DNA of 23,731 nucleotides from JAJPXC01 sp964562375 (lineage in GTDB: Bacteria > Bacteroidota > Bacteroidia > Bacteroidales > Muribaculaceae), in NCBI GenBank assembly GCA_964562375.1, contig CAZLSW010000050.1, forward strand, positions 1 to 23,731. Reading direction: 5' to 3'. Below are positions 1-8,024 of the stretch, piece after piece. The first letter of the stretch is position 1; every line of letters starts with the position of its first letter. The notes below the pieces were generated by a model that was not told where the DNA came from, did no database searches, and worked only from the letters and a program-made list of their open reading frames with translations. The position numbers and the translations under genes were made by a program.

Positions 1-81
1 ACACTCACAATAGTGTCAATCAAATTTTTACAACTTTTTTTCTGTCAAACTACCGTGGGAAATATCGAGGCTGAAAATTAC

Positions 82-99
82 TCATAACATCCGTTATGA
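82..99. promoter_or_regulatory. Short palindrome upstream of the orphan promoter
   Basis: TCATAAC-atcc-GTTATGA is a perfect 7-bp inverted repeat with a 4-nt spacer. A second, weaker one (GTAAC, 9 nt, GTTAC) follows at 104-122. They lie about 40-60 nt upstream of the promoter-like boxes at 142-170, where an activator or repressor could bind. This is only a shape seen in the sequence; no regulator is recognised. Confidence 0.25.
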
Positions 100-141
100 T
101 TTGGTAACATTTTTTCAGTTACAATACTGTGGCGATATGCC

Positions 142-170
142 TTGTGGGTGAAATTTAGGCCTTACCTTTG
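142..170 (+). promoter_or_regulatory. Bacteroidota-type promoter of the orphan transcript
   Basis: TACCTTTG at 163-170 matches the Bacteroidota -7 consensus TAnnTTTG exactly. A TTG at 142-144 lies 18 nt upstream, one base short of the usual 19-21 nt spacing. Transcription would start near 177. No plus-strand gene follows until 2587 and a strong terminator lies at 295-339, so the promoter seems to serve a short RNA. Confidence 0.5.
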
Positions 171-176
171 CAGCGT

Positions 177-339
177 GATGAATAAATAAACCCAATCAAG
201 CTAATTGCACTATAATCTATCTATCCTGACCAATCATAGCACAGACCTTAAACTAATACAGATCTATCCAAGAACCTAACCTATTGATCCTAAACGAGGA
301 GCCCCGCCTGCAATGGAAGAGAGGGGCTCCTCGATTTTT
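177..339 (+). ncRNA. Candidate small RNA, about 160 nt
   Basis: This stretch is bracketed by an exact TAnnTTTG -7 box and a perfect 11-bp terminator hairpin with a T-run. The only ATG in its first 110 nt opens a 3-codon ORF (ATG AAT AAA TAA), so it is not a coding leader. The part before the hairpin is strikingly poor in G (8 of 115 bases at 181-295) and rich in A, C and T, so it should be largely unpaired. That suits a base-pairing regulatory RNA or a decoy. The 5' end is inferred and I do not recognise the family. It could also be the remnant leader of a lost gene. Confidence 0.42.
295..339 (+). terminator. Intrinsic terminator of the candidate small RNA
   Basis: An 11-bp perfect stem pairs CGAGGAGCCCC (295-305) with GGGGCTCCTCG (323-333) across a 17-nt loop, followed by A and five T. 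It faces the plus strand. On the minus strand the trailing sequence has only a weak T-run, so it could at most be a poor terminator for the nitroreductase gene. Confidence 0.8.
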
Positions 340-399
340 CTACCATGAATTAATAATTTTTCCGCCACGAATTTCACAAATGGACACTTATCGCACCCT

Positions 400-439
400 G
401 TGAAATGTGAAATGTGAAATGTGAAATGTGAAATGTGAA
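400..439. repeat. Heptamer array GTGAAAT, 5.7 copies
   Basis: Five perfect GTGAAAT units plus GTGAA run from 400 to 439. The array starts about 12 nt beyond the stop codon of the NfsA-like gene (minus strand). It has no spacers and no dyad symmetry. It belongs to the set of 7-bp-period arrays seen at gene ends across the window. Confidence 0.95.
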
Positions 440-451
440 CCACTCAATGTT

Positions 452-1201
452 TCAAGAAGTGATGTCGAAGCCTCGGCGGGCGAGGGCGTGGAGCATGTCG
501 TAATGCATAGCCTCGCGATAATAGGAGATGATGTGGTCACACCAATCATTGTCGCTCTTATCCCCGGCGCGGGTGGCGTTGTAACGGGTGACTGTGGCAT
601 CGTAATCCTTCAGCTCCTGCGTCATGTCATCCTGGCGGTAATGGTTGTGATGGATAAGCAGCGACAGTGGTTGCTTGGGTTTCTTGTCGGGCATCTCGCG
701 AGGTATTCCGATAGCCAAGCCGCAAACGGCGAACACACCCTTGGGCAGATCCAACAGCCGAGCCACGCCCTCGGGCGAGGCCGTGCGGGCATAGCCGATA
801 CAGCAGGTGCCCAGACCCATCGACTCAGCCGCCACTAAAGCGCTCATCATCGCAAGCGTAGCGTCAACAACACCCACTACAACTCCGTCGAGCGTGTTGG
901 TGAACTGGGGCATATCTACCCCCTTCACCTCGGCCAGACGGGTGATTTTGTTGTAATCGGCACAAAAGAGCAGAAAATGATTGCACGTCTTGATCTGCTT
1001 GGCGCCTACCACCTCGTAAAGCTTCACCTTTAGCTCCTGGTCGGTGATGTCGATTACCGAGTACTGCTGGCCGTTGTAGCTCGTGGGGGTGTTGCGGATG
1101 GCGTCGTGGATCAGCCGCATGTCGTCGTCGCTGATCCTGTCGCGCTCGTAGCGGCGTATGCTGCGTCGCTCCAAAAGTGTATCTTCAACCGATTTCATCA
1201 T
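452..1201 (-). CDS. NfsA-like nitroreductase family flavoprotein
   Basis: A 249-residue protein of the nitroreductase superfamily, predicted to be an FMN-dependent cytosolic NAD(P)H oxidoreductase. An N-terminal ERRSIRRY-type motif (about residues 11-18) fits the phosphate-binding Arg/Ser segment. GLGTCCIGYAR (about 130-140) matches the NfsA GLGxxxIGGxR segment. The C-terminal YDATVTRYNATR followed by a W-x-DHI segment is like the NfsA tail, and the length is right for NfsA (about 240). The physiological substrate (quinones, nitroaromatics or flavin) cannot be told. The first two codons are both Met, so the start could be 1198. It lies 65 nt downstream of the SagB-type gene on the same strand and is probably cotranscribed with it. 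Confidence 0.85.
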   Translation of the reverse strand: MMKSVEDTLLERRSIRRYERDRISDDDMRLIHDAIRNTPTSYNGQQYSVIDITDQELKVKLYEVVGAKQIKTCNHFLLFCADYNKITRLAEVKGVDMPQFTNTLDGVVVGVVDATLAMMSALVAAESMGLGTCCIGYARTASPEGVARLLDLPKGVFAVCGLAIGIPREMPDKKPKQPLSLLIHHNHYRQDDMTQELKDYDATVTRYNATRAGDKSDNDWCDHIISYYREAMHYDMLHALARRGFDITS

Positions 1202-1214
1202 ATATCGTTTTTAA

Positions 1215-1250
1215 AATCCTTTAATCCTTTTCCTCCTTTAATCCTGTAAG
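1215..1250. repeat. Degenerate 8-9 bp repeat, ATCCTTTA type
   Basis: ATCCTTTA, ATCCTTTTC, CTCCTTTA and ATCCTGTA fill the gap between the two nitroreductase genes. On the sense (minus) strand this is a purine-rich AAAGGAT series just before the start of the NfsA-like gene. It is less regular than the heptamer arrays. Confidence 0.6.
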
Positions 1251-1266
1251 GAGCCAAAAATGGATG

Positions 1267-1884
1267 CTAGCTGAAATGAGGAGCCGGGGGCACGGGAGGA
1301 TAACCCAGCGTCATGGCCACCACGAAATGGTGTTGTTGGCCTAGTCCGAGGGCCGACTTGATGGTGTCCTCATCGGCCGAAGCGCGTTCAACAACGTTGA
1401 TGCCTGCGCAAGTACAATAGAGATAGACGTTTTCGGTGACAGCCCCGGCGTCGAGAGCCGAGAGGGAAGCCTCGTGGCCCTTCATCAGGGCGTCAAGCTC
1501 GTCATCGCCCGTGTGGAAGCGATTGTAATTGCTTACCACGATAATGTTGCAGGGAGCCGTAGCCACAAAATCCTGCGTGCCCAACTCGGCGCGATGGTCG
1601 CCCTCGACAACAGGTGTGAGTGTTTGGGTTTTAGGCTCATACAGATAGATGCCTTGAGGGAGGGCAACGTAAAGCTCAAGTGGATAAACACCACAAGCCG
1701 AGGGCGCTGTGCGCTTGCCTGTGGCGGGGCGGTTGACACCGTAAGCGGCCCACAGCACCTCGCTGAGGTTTTTGATGGAGAGGGGCTCAGAGGAGAATTG
1801 GCGCGACGTGTGGCGGCGGCTGAGGGCCTGCTTAACGGTAATGCCTTCATTGATCGACGGTGGAAGCAATTGAGGAGTAGTCAT
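1267..1884 (-). CDS. SagB-type nitroreductase family protein
   Basis: A 205-residue single-domain nitroreductase-fold protein. SRRHTSRQF (about residues 22-30), the LSEVLWAAYGVNR segment and the SACGVYPLELYVA segment are typical of the SagB-like branch of FMN oxidoreductases. GIYLYEP follows, as in that branch. Such proteins are FMN-dependent; here no thiazole/oxazole peptide cluster (cyclodehydratase or precursor peptide) lies nearby, so a role in peptide maturation is unlikely. It is more probably a general oxidoreductase. The start is the ATG at 1884, about 16 residues ahead of the first conserved segment. Confidence 0.82.
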   Translation of the reverse strand: MTTPQLLPPSINEGITVKQALSRRHTSRQFSSEPLSIKNLSEVLWAAYGVNRPATGKRTAPSACGVYPLELYVALPQGIYLYEPKTQTLTPVVEGDHRAELGTQDFVATAPCNIIVVSNYNRFHTGDDELDALMKGHEASLSALDAGAVTENVYLYCTCAGINVVERASADEDTIKSALGLGQQHHFVVAMTLGYPPVPPAPHFS

Positions 1885-1929
1885 GGCGGTGAAGAAGCTT
1901 TGATGGATGGGAATTAGTGGATAATAGTT

Positions 1930-1982
1930 GATAATAACGGATCTATTAGCTTATGACGCAAACTAATGTATCTGTTATTAAC
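1930..1982. promoter_or_regulatory. Long imperfect inverted repeat before the SagB-type gene
   Basis: Two 20-nt arms (1930-1949 and 1963-1982) are complementary at 16 of 20 positions around a 13-nt loop. There is no adjacent T-run on either strand, so a simple terminator is unlikely. It sits 46 nt upstream of the SagB-type start and downstream of the CYTH gene, so it may be an operator or mRNA structure. I recognise no family. Confidence 0.35.
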
Positions 1983-2068
1983 AACGCTTGTCCCCCAAAA
2001 AGGTTCACTTCCCCGCAAAAAAATTTTTCTCCCTTTTTCTAATAAAGGAGGAAAGGAGGAAGTGCCGC

Positions 2069-2509
2069 CTAAAGATTGGAATTATAGTAGCGTGGATCAC
2101 CCGTTACCTCCTGCCCGATAAAGGCCGGGGCGGTAAAGGCGGTGTCTTCGCTCGGCAACTCTATCTCAGCCACTACCAGCCCCTGATGACAGCCGTGGAA
2201 CTCGTCCATTTCCCATGTGAATCCCTCGAATGGTACAAGCCAGCGAGTCTTTTCGATGATGTTGCCAAGAGCGAGTGGGCGCAACTCCTGTGCCTCGTTG
2301 AATGGTATTTCCCATTCCCACTCCCCTCTCGCCGCGCCATGATTAGGGGATTTAACCGTGAGCCACGCGCGGCCGTCGGCTTGCCGCACGCGCACAGTGC
2401 GGTCGGGGTCGCGCGAGAGGTACCATTGGGCTATCTCGCGTCGACCGGTGGCCAATTGTCTATAACTATTGTCCTTGACAAGAAATTTTCGTTCTATCTC
2501 AACTCCCAT
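2069..2509 (-). CDS. CYTH domain protein (triphosphate-binding, triphosphatase-like)
   Basis: A 146-residue protein that is nearly all CYTH fold. The family-defining ExExK motif is present as EIERK at residues 4-8. Further fold strands rich in charge follow: RTVRVR, AWLTVK, EWEWEIP, EKTRW and AEIELPSED. The family binds a triphosphate with Mg2+ inside a beta tunnel. Bacterial members are mostly inorganic triphosphatases, some adenylate cyclases; the substrate is not decidable here. The ATG at 2509 is chosen because ExExK must lie at the N-terminus and because a promoter ends 24 nt upstream. It diverges from the DUF5686 gene. Confidence 0.88.
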   Translation of the reverse strand: MGVEIERKFLVKDNSYRQLATGRREIAQWYLSRDPDRTVRVRQADGRAWLTVKSPNHGAARGEWEWEIPFNEAQELRPLALGNIIEKTRWLVPFEGFTWEMDEFHGCHQGLVVAEIELPSEDTAFTAPAFIGQEVTGDPRYYNSNL

Positions 2510-2533
2510 AATGCCGAAATTGTTGTATATTCG

Positions 2534-2564
2534 CGAAATTAATTGAAAATTCCGGGTTTCCAAT
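2534..2564 (-). promoter_or_regulatory. Promoter of the CYTH gene
   Basis: On the minus strand ATTG (2561-2564) is followed after 19 nt by TAATTTCG (2534-2541), matching the Bacteroidota TTTG-N19-TAnnTTTG layout with one change in each box. It ends 24 nt before the ATG at 2509. The same spacing is seen at guaB and at the pheA leader. Confidence 0.6.
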
Positions 2565-2586
2565 GCCCATAGGAACGTAAAATAGA

Positions 2587-5148
2587 TTGAAACACTCGAT
2601 ACATAATTATATACACTTGATTGTGGTGGCACTGCTGTGCGCTGTCGGGTTTTCGGCTCAAGCGCAGGGTCAGCAACGCGCCCGCGTGAGAGTGGAAGTA
2701 GTTGACAGCATCAGTGGCGAGCCTGTACCCTATGCGGCCGTGATGCTCGTGGACGGTCAAGGAGGATTGCTCGCCGACGATCACGGACGCGCCTTGGTGT
2801 TTGTCGATCCCGACAAGGACGCTCCAGTGCAGGTGCAAGCCATGGGTTACACCACAAAAACTGTAATCTCTCCTCGCGGCAAGAACACTCTGAAAGTGGA
2901 GATGGCTCCCTCAGGCGTGGCGCTTCAAGAGGTAACTGTAAAGCGCAAAAAGGAGAAGTACACCAAAAAGAACAACCCCGCGGTGAAGTTTGTCGAGTCG
3001 ATTCGCTCAGCTCAGGATCTCACCGACCCGCGACGCAACCCCTACTACAACTACTCGAAATACGAGCGCCTGGTGACGGCCATCAACGACTTCAACGTCG
3101 AGCCTGACGATTGGTGGGAGAAGACATTTCCCTTCCTGAAGGAGCATGTCGACACCTCCGAGGTTTCGGGCCGTCCAATCCTGCCGCTGATGGTAAGGGA
3201 GAAGCGCTCGGATGTGCATTACCGTCACCAACCCGAGTCGGAGAAAGAGGTAGTGACCGCTTGGCAGCGCGCCGGTATCGACGACTTGATGTCCAACCAG
3301 GAGAACGTGCAGCAGATGTTTGAGGACGTGTTTCGCGAGATCGACCTTTACCAAAACGACATCACTCTGCTCCAGAACCGATTCGTAAGTCCACTGGGGC
3401 GCTTGGCTACCGACTTCTACAAGTTCTACCTCACCGACACCGTTCAACTGGGCACCGAGCGCTGTATAGTGCTAAGTTTCGCTCCTCACAACCAAGCGAT
3501 GATGGGATTCATCGGGCGAGTGTTCGTGCCTGAGAACGACTCCACAATGTTCATCCGACGAGTGGAGATGCGCATGCCCCACGACGTCAATGTCAACTTT
3601 CTCGAGGCCCTGCATATCACCCAGGATTACGAGCGCGCCGACGACGGTTCGCGACTGAAAACCCGCGACGATCTTACGGTGGAATTCAAAATTCTTCCGG
3701 GCACCCCCGGCATCTACGTGCGCCGCTCCACAGCCTACCGCGACCATAATTTCCAGCAACCCGAGGACACTTCAGTGTTTGATTTTCTTGGCAAGGAGAT
3801 CGTAGTGGCTGAGGCCAAGCAAAGGGACGAGCAATGGTGGGAAGGGGAGCGCACCATCGCCATGAGCCGCAACGAGGGTCGTGTCGACTCGCTGTTGGCC
3901 GAATTTCGGCAAGTGCCACTTTATTACTGGACCGAGAAGACCCTCAAGCTTCTCGCCTCGGGCTACGTGCATATGCCCAAGGGGAAGGTGGAGGTGGGGC
4001 CTATCGAGGAGTTCATCTCGGGCAACTCAGTGGAGGGAGTACGCCTGCAATTGGGTGGCCTTACAACCGCCAAATTAAGCCCCAGATGGTTTGCCCGTGG
4101 CTACGGGGCTTGGGGCACCAAGGATCACAAGTGGAAATATAGCGGAGAGCTGGAATACTCGTTCCGCGACAAGGAATATCATGCGCGCGAGTTCCCCGTG
4201 CAATCGGTTAAGGCTCGCTATAGCTACGACGTGGACGAAATCGGCCAAGGCCAAAGTTATTATTCCAATTTCGACATGCTTTTCTCGTCGTTCACCCGCA
4301 TGAAGAACAACCAGATGACCTACCGTCGGCAAGCCGAGTTGGAGTGGGTGTGGGAGTTGGAAAATCACCTTTCGTTCACCGCCGGCATGCGCTGGACACG
4401 CCAAGAGGCCACCGACCTGATGCCGTTCCTCGACGCCCACGGCACGCCTCGATGGAAATACGACCAAACCACCTACGACTTGGAGATACGCTACGCCCCC
4501 GGGGAGAAATTCTACCAAGGGAAAACCGAGCGCTTGCCGCTCAACATGGACGCTCCGGTGTTCACCCTGCGACACACATTTGGTCCCAAACGCCTCTTTG
4601 GAGCCGCATGGACCATCAACCGCACCGAGGCGTCGGTGTTCAAGCGCATTTGGCTCTCAGCCTGGGGGTATGTCGACTGCGTGGTAAAGGGCGCTCACGT
4701 GTGGAACCAAGCCCCCTACCCCAACCTCATCATCCCCGCGGCCAATATCACTTACCTCATCCAGCCCGAGACGTTCCCCTTGCTCAACCCCTTGGAGTTT
4801 GTCCTCGACAGCTACGCCTCGTGGGACATCACTTACTGGCTGAACGGCGCTCTGTTCAATTATATCCCCTACTTCAAGCGACTGAAACTGAGGGAGGTGG
4901 TTGAATTCCGCGGATTCGTGGGCCACTTGAGCATGAAGAACGACCCTCGCTTTCAGGATCGCCTGTATCGTTTCCCCGAGATTTCCCGCACGCAGCGCCT
5001 TGGCGACACCCCCTATATGGAGGCCGCGGTGGGAATCGACAACCTACTGCGTATCTTCCGTGTCGACTTCGTGTGGCGTCTCACCTACCGTAACAACCCC
5101 GGTATCGACCGCTTCGGCGTCAGGGCCTCTCTCCATCTCACATTCTAA
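2587..5148 (+). CDS. DUF5686 outer-membrane protein with carboxypeptidase-regulatory-like domain
   Basis: An 853-residue exported protein. An N-terminal signal peptide (about residues 1-26, hydrophobic core LIVVALLCAVGFSAQAQ) precedes a carboxypeptidase-regulatory-like beta-sandwich (about 32-110: VEVVDSISGEPVPYAAVML, then QAMGYTTK and LQEVTV). The rest is the large DUF5686 region. Many aromatic alternating strands in the second half and a terminal Phe (LHLTF) point to an outer-membrane beta-barrel. The family is common and widely conserved in Bacteroidota, with no well-defined function that I know. The start is a TTG; no ATG lies between it and the signal peptide, so the start is supported by the signal peptide rather than by a ribosome site. 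It appears to be transcribed alone. Confidence 0.88.
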   Translation: MKHSIHNYIHLIVVALLCAVGFSAQAQGQQRARVRVEVVDSISGEPVPYAAVMLVDGQGGLLADDHGRALVFVDPDKDAPVQVQAMGYTTKTVISPRGKNTLKVEMAPSGVALQEVTVKRKKEKYTKKNNPAVKFVESIRSAQDLTDPRRNPYYNYSKYERLVTAINDFNVEPDDWWEKTFPFLKEHVDTSEVSGRPILPLMVREKRSDVHYRHQPESEKEVVTAWQRAGIDDLMSNQENVQQMFEDVFREIDLYQNDITLLQNRFVSPLGRLATDFYKFYLTDTVQLGTERCIVLSFAPHNQAMMGFIGRVFVPENDSTMFIRRVEMRMPHDVNVNFLEALHITQDYERADDGSRLKTRDDLTVEFKILPGTPGIYVRRSTAYRDHNFQQPEDTSVFDFLGKEIVVAEAKQRDEQWWEGERTIAMSRNEGRVDSLLAEFRQVPLYYWTEKTLKLLASGYVHMPKGKVEVGPIEEFISGNSVEGVRLQLGGLTTAKLSPRWFARGYGAWGTKDHKWKYSGELEYSFRDKEYHAREFPVQSVKARYSYDVDEIGQGQSYYSNFDMLFSSFTRMKNNQMTYRRQAELEWVWELENHLSFTAGMRWTRQEATDLMPFLDAHGTPRWKYDQTTYDLEIRYAPGEKFYQGKTERLPLNMDAPVFTLRHTFGPKRLFGAAWTINRTEASVFKRIWLSAWGYVDCVVKGAHVWNQAPYPNLIIPAANITYLIQPETFPLLNPLEFVLDSYASWDITYWLNGALFNYIPYFKRLKLREVVEFRGFVGHLSMKNDPRFQDRLYRFPEISRTQRLGDTPYMEAAVGIDNLLRIFRVDFVWRLTYRNNPGIDRFGVRASLHLTF

Positions 5149-5227
5149 AAACATCGGCCCCCAACCCCCGAAACGGGGGCTTCCAAGCCTGATGGCCTTG
5201 ATCCTTTCCTCCTCTCCCCTTCCCTCC

Positions 5228-5259
5228 TTTAAAGATTTAAAGCTTTAAAGCTTTAAATC
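5228..5259. repeat. Octamer array TTTAAAGC, 4 copies
   Basis: TTTAAAGA, TTTAAAGC, TTTAAAGC and TTTAAATC run in tandem between the DUF5686 stop and DUF4924. A pyrimidine-rich stretch (5199-5227) precedes it. Unlike most arrays in the window the period is 8, and it lies about 80 nt past the stop. Confidence 0.85.
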
Positions 5260-5310
5260 CTCAAAACCTTAAACCGATTAGCTACGTTATTAAAAATAAA
5301 TTACTCCCCC

Positions 5311-5865
5311 ATGATAATCGCCAGCCAAAAACGCAAAGAAAACATAGCCGAGTATCTGCTCTACATGTGGCAGATTGAGGACATCATCCGCGCCAACGAC
5401 CTCGACATCGAGAAGATTGAGCGCAACGTCATCGACCGCTTCACTCTCGACCCCGAACAGCGCCGACAAATGGTAGAGTGGTACGAGTCGTTGATCGACA
5501 TGATGCGCCGCGAGGACGTCACCAAGTCGGGACACCTGCAATTAAACAAGAACGTGTTGATGTCGCTCGTCGACCTTCACCAGACGCTCCTCAAAGACCC
5601 AAAATTTCCGCAATACACGGCCGAATTCTACAAAACCCTCCCCTACATCGTGGAACTGCGATCCAAGACTCCCGAGGACAGACGCGTGGGCGAAATCGAA
5701 ACCTGCTTCAACGCTCTCTACGGCATGCTCATGCTACGCCTGCAACAAAAGGAGATCTCCCCAGACACTGCCGACGCCATTAAGCAAATCTCGCGCTTCA
5801 TCGCCACGCTGGCCCATTACTACAAGCTCGACCAAGACGACAAGCTGTTCAAGGATGAGGAATAG
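5311..5865 (+). CDS. DUF4924 family protein
   Basis: A 184-residue, mostly helical, soluble protein with no signal peptide or membrane segment. The opening (IASQKRKENIAEYLLYMWQ, residues 3-21) is the recognisable start of the DUF4924 family, which is found in Bacteroidota and has no assigned function. Charged heptad-like helices run through the whole length, so an oligomer or scaffold is possible, but nothing in the sequence names a partner. It follows the DUF5686 gene on the same strand after 162 nt and ends before a REP-like repeat pair and a bidirectional terminator. Confidence 0.82.
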   Translation: MIIASQKRKENIAEYLLYMWQIEDIIRANDLDIEKIERNVIDRFTLDPEQRRQMVEWYESLIDMMRREDVTKSGHLQLNKNVLMSLVDLHQTLLKDPKFPQYTAEFYKTLPYIVELRSKTPEDRRVGEIETCFNALYGMLMLRLQQKEISPDTADAIKQISRFIATLAHYYKLDQDDKLFKDEE

Positions 5866-5882
5866 CGTCGGGTGATATGGCC

Positions 5883-5986
5883 GTCCAAGGCCACCGTGCC
5901 CCGCGGTTTGCCGCGGTGGTAAAGGCCGTCCCCCTAGGGCCACCGTGCCCCGCGGTTTGCCGCGGTGGTAAAGTGCGTCCAAGGCC
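5883..5986. repeat. REP-like palindromic repeat, two copies at 49-bp period
   Basis: Two identical 36-nt copies (5889-5924 and 5938-5973) lie between convergent genes. Each holds CCACCG, then CCGCGG-tttg-CCGCGG, then TGG, so each can fold into a GC-rich hairpin. GTCCAAGGCC precedes copy one (5883-5892) and recurs after copy two (5977-5986), as though a third copy were cut short. The layout is like REP/BIME elements, but no RAYT transposase is in the window. Confidence 0.85.
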
Positions 5987-6012
5987 GGCCCTCCAGGGCT
6001 GACACGCACGCT

Positions 6013-6062
6013 TATAAAAGAGAAAAGAGTGGACGGTGACGTCCACTCTTTTCTCTTTTATA
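6013..6062. terminator. Bidirectional terminator between convergent genes
   Basis: A perfect 23-bp stem (6013-6035 with 6040-6062) is closed by a GTGA tetraloop, of GNRA type. The outer half is A/T-rich, giving a U-rich tail on either strand. It separates DUF4924 (plus) from the PPIase gene (minus) and should end both transcripts. Confidence 0.9.
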
Positions 6063-6071
6063 GTTCTAAAG

Positions 6072-8006
6072 TTACTGAATTTTCTTCAGCACCTTTTGGT
6101 TGACCTTGTAGGGGTATTTCTCGCGCAGGGATGCTACCCACTGTTTCTCTAGTTCGGCTTGATAGTCGGTGGTGACAGCGCCGCGCACATCGGCGGCCTC
6201 CTCAGGCGAGGGGATGATGCGGCCTTGATAAGCGAAATAGTTGGTCCAGCGACCCGAGGGCGCCGGCTTCTCGCCGCCGAACGCCACAGCGTCGACGATA
6301 GCGTTCTCGCCCTGGGCTGCAATCACGCGCTCAATCTTCACGTCGCGGCCAAACTCGCGCTTTGAGACAGCGGCCAGCGAATCGGCGGGAATCACATGCG
6401 TAGAGAGGTAATCCTTTACGACAGCCTCAAGAGAGTCGTTGGTGGTGAACACTACGTAACCCTTGTATTTGGGGTTCTCCCAGGTGTACTTGCCACGGTT
6501 GGCGTTGAAGAATTTCTCCAAGCCATCCTTGTCCTTGGAGGCTTTTTCCCATACGTTCTGGTTGGACACCTCGAAGAGCAGCATGCCGTCGCGGTACTCG
6601 TTCACCAAGTTGCGGTACTCGGGGTATTTCTCGCTCAGGGCCTCGCGCTCGGTGTCGAGGGTGATGCGGTCAACAGCCTGCGACAATTGCCCGTCGAGCC
6701 AAATCTTGGCGCCATCGACAGTGTACTTGGTGTTGAACTGGATACCCTTGAACACCTCACCGGTGCTATGATTGGTCTTGCCAACGACCACGAGGGGAGC
6801 GGTGGCTACGCACAACTTCTGATAGAGCACCGAGTCGAGACCGTTGTTGGCCTGCACCTGGGCGTAGATGTCGTTGACGGTTGCCTGGTTGAGCTTGCTG
6901 CCGTAGGCCGATTTCAGCTCTTGCAGACGGCTCTGCTCAGGCATACGGGAACGCTCGTCGCGGGCCATCAGCATCTCGATGTTGCCCTTGGCCTCCTCAA
7001 GCGTGGGAACGCCCTTGCTCTCCATTTTCTTTATGATATGGTAACCGTAAGAGGTGGCGAAAGGCTTGGAGATCTCGCCGTCGGCCAGCGAGAAAGCGAC
7101 CTCCTCAAATTCGGGTACCATGCGACCAGCGCCAAACCAGGGGAGCTCGCCACCTTGGCGTGCCGATCCGGGGTCCTCGCTCTCAGTGCGGGCTACAGCG
7201 GCGAAGTCGCCACCGTTGGCAACCACCTGGTAGATGGAATCAATCTGCTCTTTTGCCTTTGCTGCATCGGCCTCGCTCTTCTTGGCGGTAAGCTTAAGGA
7301 TGTGGGCGCAGTGCACCTCACCCTTGGCGGGACGCTTCTGGTGAACAAGGATGATATGGTGGCCGTAGTCGGTTTTGATCACGGGGGAAATCTCACCAAT
7401 CGGGGTGTTGTAGGCGGTCACCTCAAATGAATAAGGGTATTGCCCGGCCGACATCCAGCCCATGTGGCCCGAATTACGACGGACACCAGGGTCAATGGAG
7501 TTTTTCAGGGCCTCATCGGTGAAATTGGCCTTGCCGCTGATGATAAGCGAGCGGATGGAGTCGAGCTTCTCGGCTTGCGCTTTGTCGCTTACGACATCCT
7601 GGCCGCGGGCGATCATGATGTGGCTCACGTCAACGTCCTCCTGCATGCGAGCGTAATGCTCGGCCACGAGGCGGTTGTAAACGGTGGTGTCACGCAGGTA
7701 AGGGCGAGCCAACTCGTTGCGGTAGCCGGCAAATTCCTTACGGAAAGCGGCGGTGGTGTCGATACCGGCAGCCTCGGCGTCGGCAACCTTCAGCTTGTAG
7801 GTGACAAACATGTCGACATACTGCTCCAAGGGCTGCTGCTCGGCCTGCTGGGTGTTGTTCTTTTGATATAGGTATTGGAATTCGCTCAAGGGCACGTCAT
7901 GGCCGTTGACGGTCATGACGACCGGATCGTCGCCCGATTTCTTGGCGGCCACCGTGGCGAACGCAGCGACGGCCAAAGCCGCCAGCATCAGATGTTTTTT
8001 GTTCAT
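6072..8006 (-). CDS. Periplasmic peptidyl-prolyl isomerase with two parvulin domains (SurA/PpiD-like)
   Basis: A 644-residue exported protein. A signal peptide (MNKKHLMLAALAVAAFATVAA) leads into a SurA-like N-terminal region (VNGHDVPLSEFQYLYQKNN). Two parvulin-type rotamase domains follow. The first runs from about DVSHIMIARG to the YGHHIILVH segment. The second runs from VHCAHILKL through GGELPWFGAGRMVPEFEEVAFSL to SYGYHIIKKMESK. The C-terminal third is unassigned. By family it isomerises prolyl bonds and chaperones outer-membrane proteins in the periplasm. The ATG at 8006 is preferred to the one at 8021 because it begins the charged n-region directly. It lies downstream of guaB on the same strand, with hairpin-rich DNA between. 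Confidence 0.87.
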   Translation of the reverse strand: MNKKHLMLAALAVAAFATVAAKKSGDDPVVMTVNGHDVPLSEFQYLYQKNNTQQAEQQPLEQYVDMFVTYKLKVADAEAAGIDTTAAFRKEFAGYRNELARPYLRDTTVYNRLVAEHYARMQEDVDVSHIMIARGQDVVSDKAQAEKLDSIRSLIISGKANFTDEALKNSIDPGVRRNSGHMGWMSAGQYPYSFEVTAYNTPIGEISPVIKTDYGHHIILVHQKRPAKGEVHCAHILKLTAKKSEADAAKAKEQIDSIYQVVANGGDFAAVARTESEDPGSARQGGELPWFGAGRMVPEFEEVAFSLADGEISKPFATSYGYHIIKKMESKGVPTLEEAKGNIEMLMARDERSRMPEQSRLQELKSAYGSKLNQATVNDIYAQVQANNGLDSVLYQKLCVATAPLVVVGKTNHSTGEVFKGIQFNTKYTVDGAKIWLDGQLSQAVDRITLDTEREALSEKYPEYRNLVNEYRDGMLLFEVSNQNVWEKASKDKDGLEKFFNANRGKYTWENPKYKGYVVFTTNDSLEAVVKDYLSTHVIPADSLAAVSKREFGRDVKIERVIAAQGENAIVDAVAFGGEKPAPSGRWTNYFAYQGRIIPSPEEAADVRGAVTTDYQAELEKQWVASLREKYPYKVNQKVLKKIQ

Positions 8007-8024
8007 AATATGATTTCTCATGTG

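Noticed and set aside
1267..1884. SagB-type protein as part of a thiazole/oxazole-modified peptide cluster
   Set aside because: No cyclodehydratase, YcaO protein or precursor peptide is nearby; the neighbours are a nitroreductase and a CYTH protein.
1988..2542. A plus-strand open frame overlapping the CYTH gene
   Set aside because: It is antisense to the CYTH gene, which has the ExExK motif and a promoter.
6396..7430. A 344-codon plus-strand open frame
   Set aside because: It lies wholly antisense to the PPIase gene, whose domains and signal peptide are clear. The long frame reflects codon bias.
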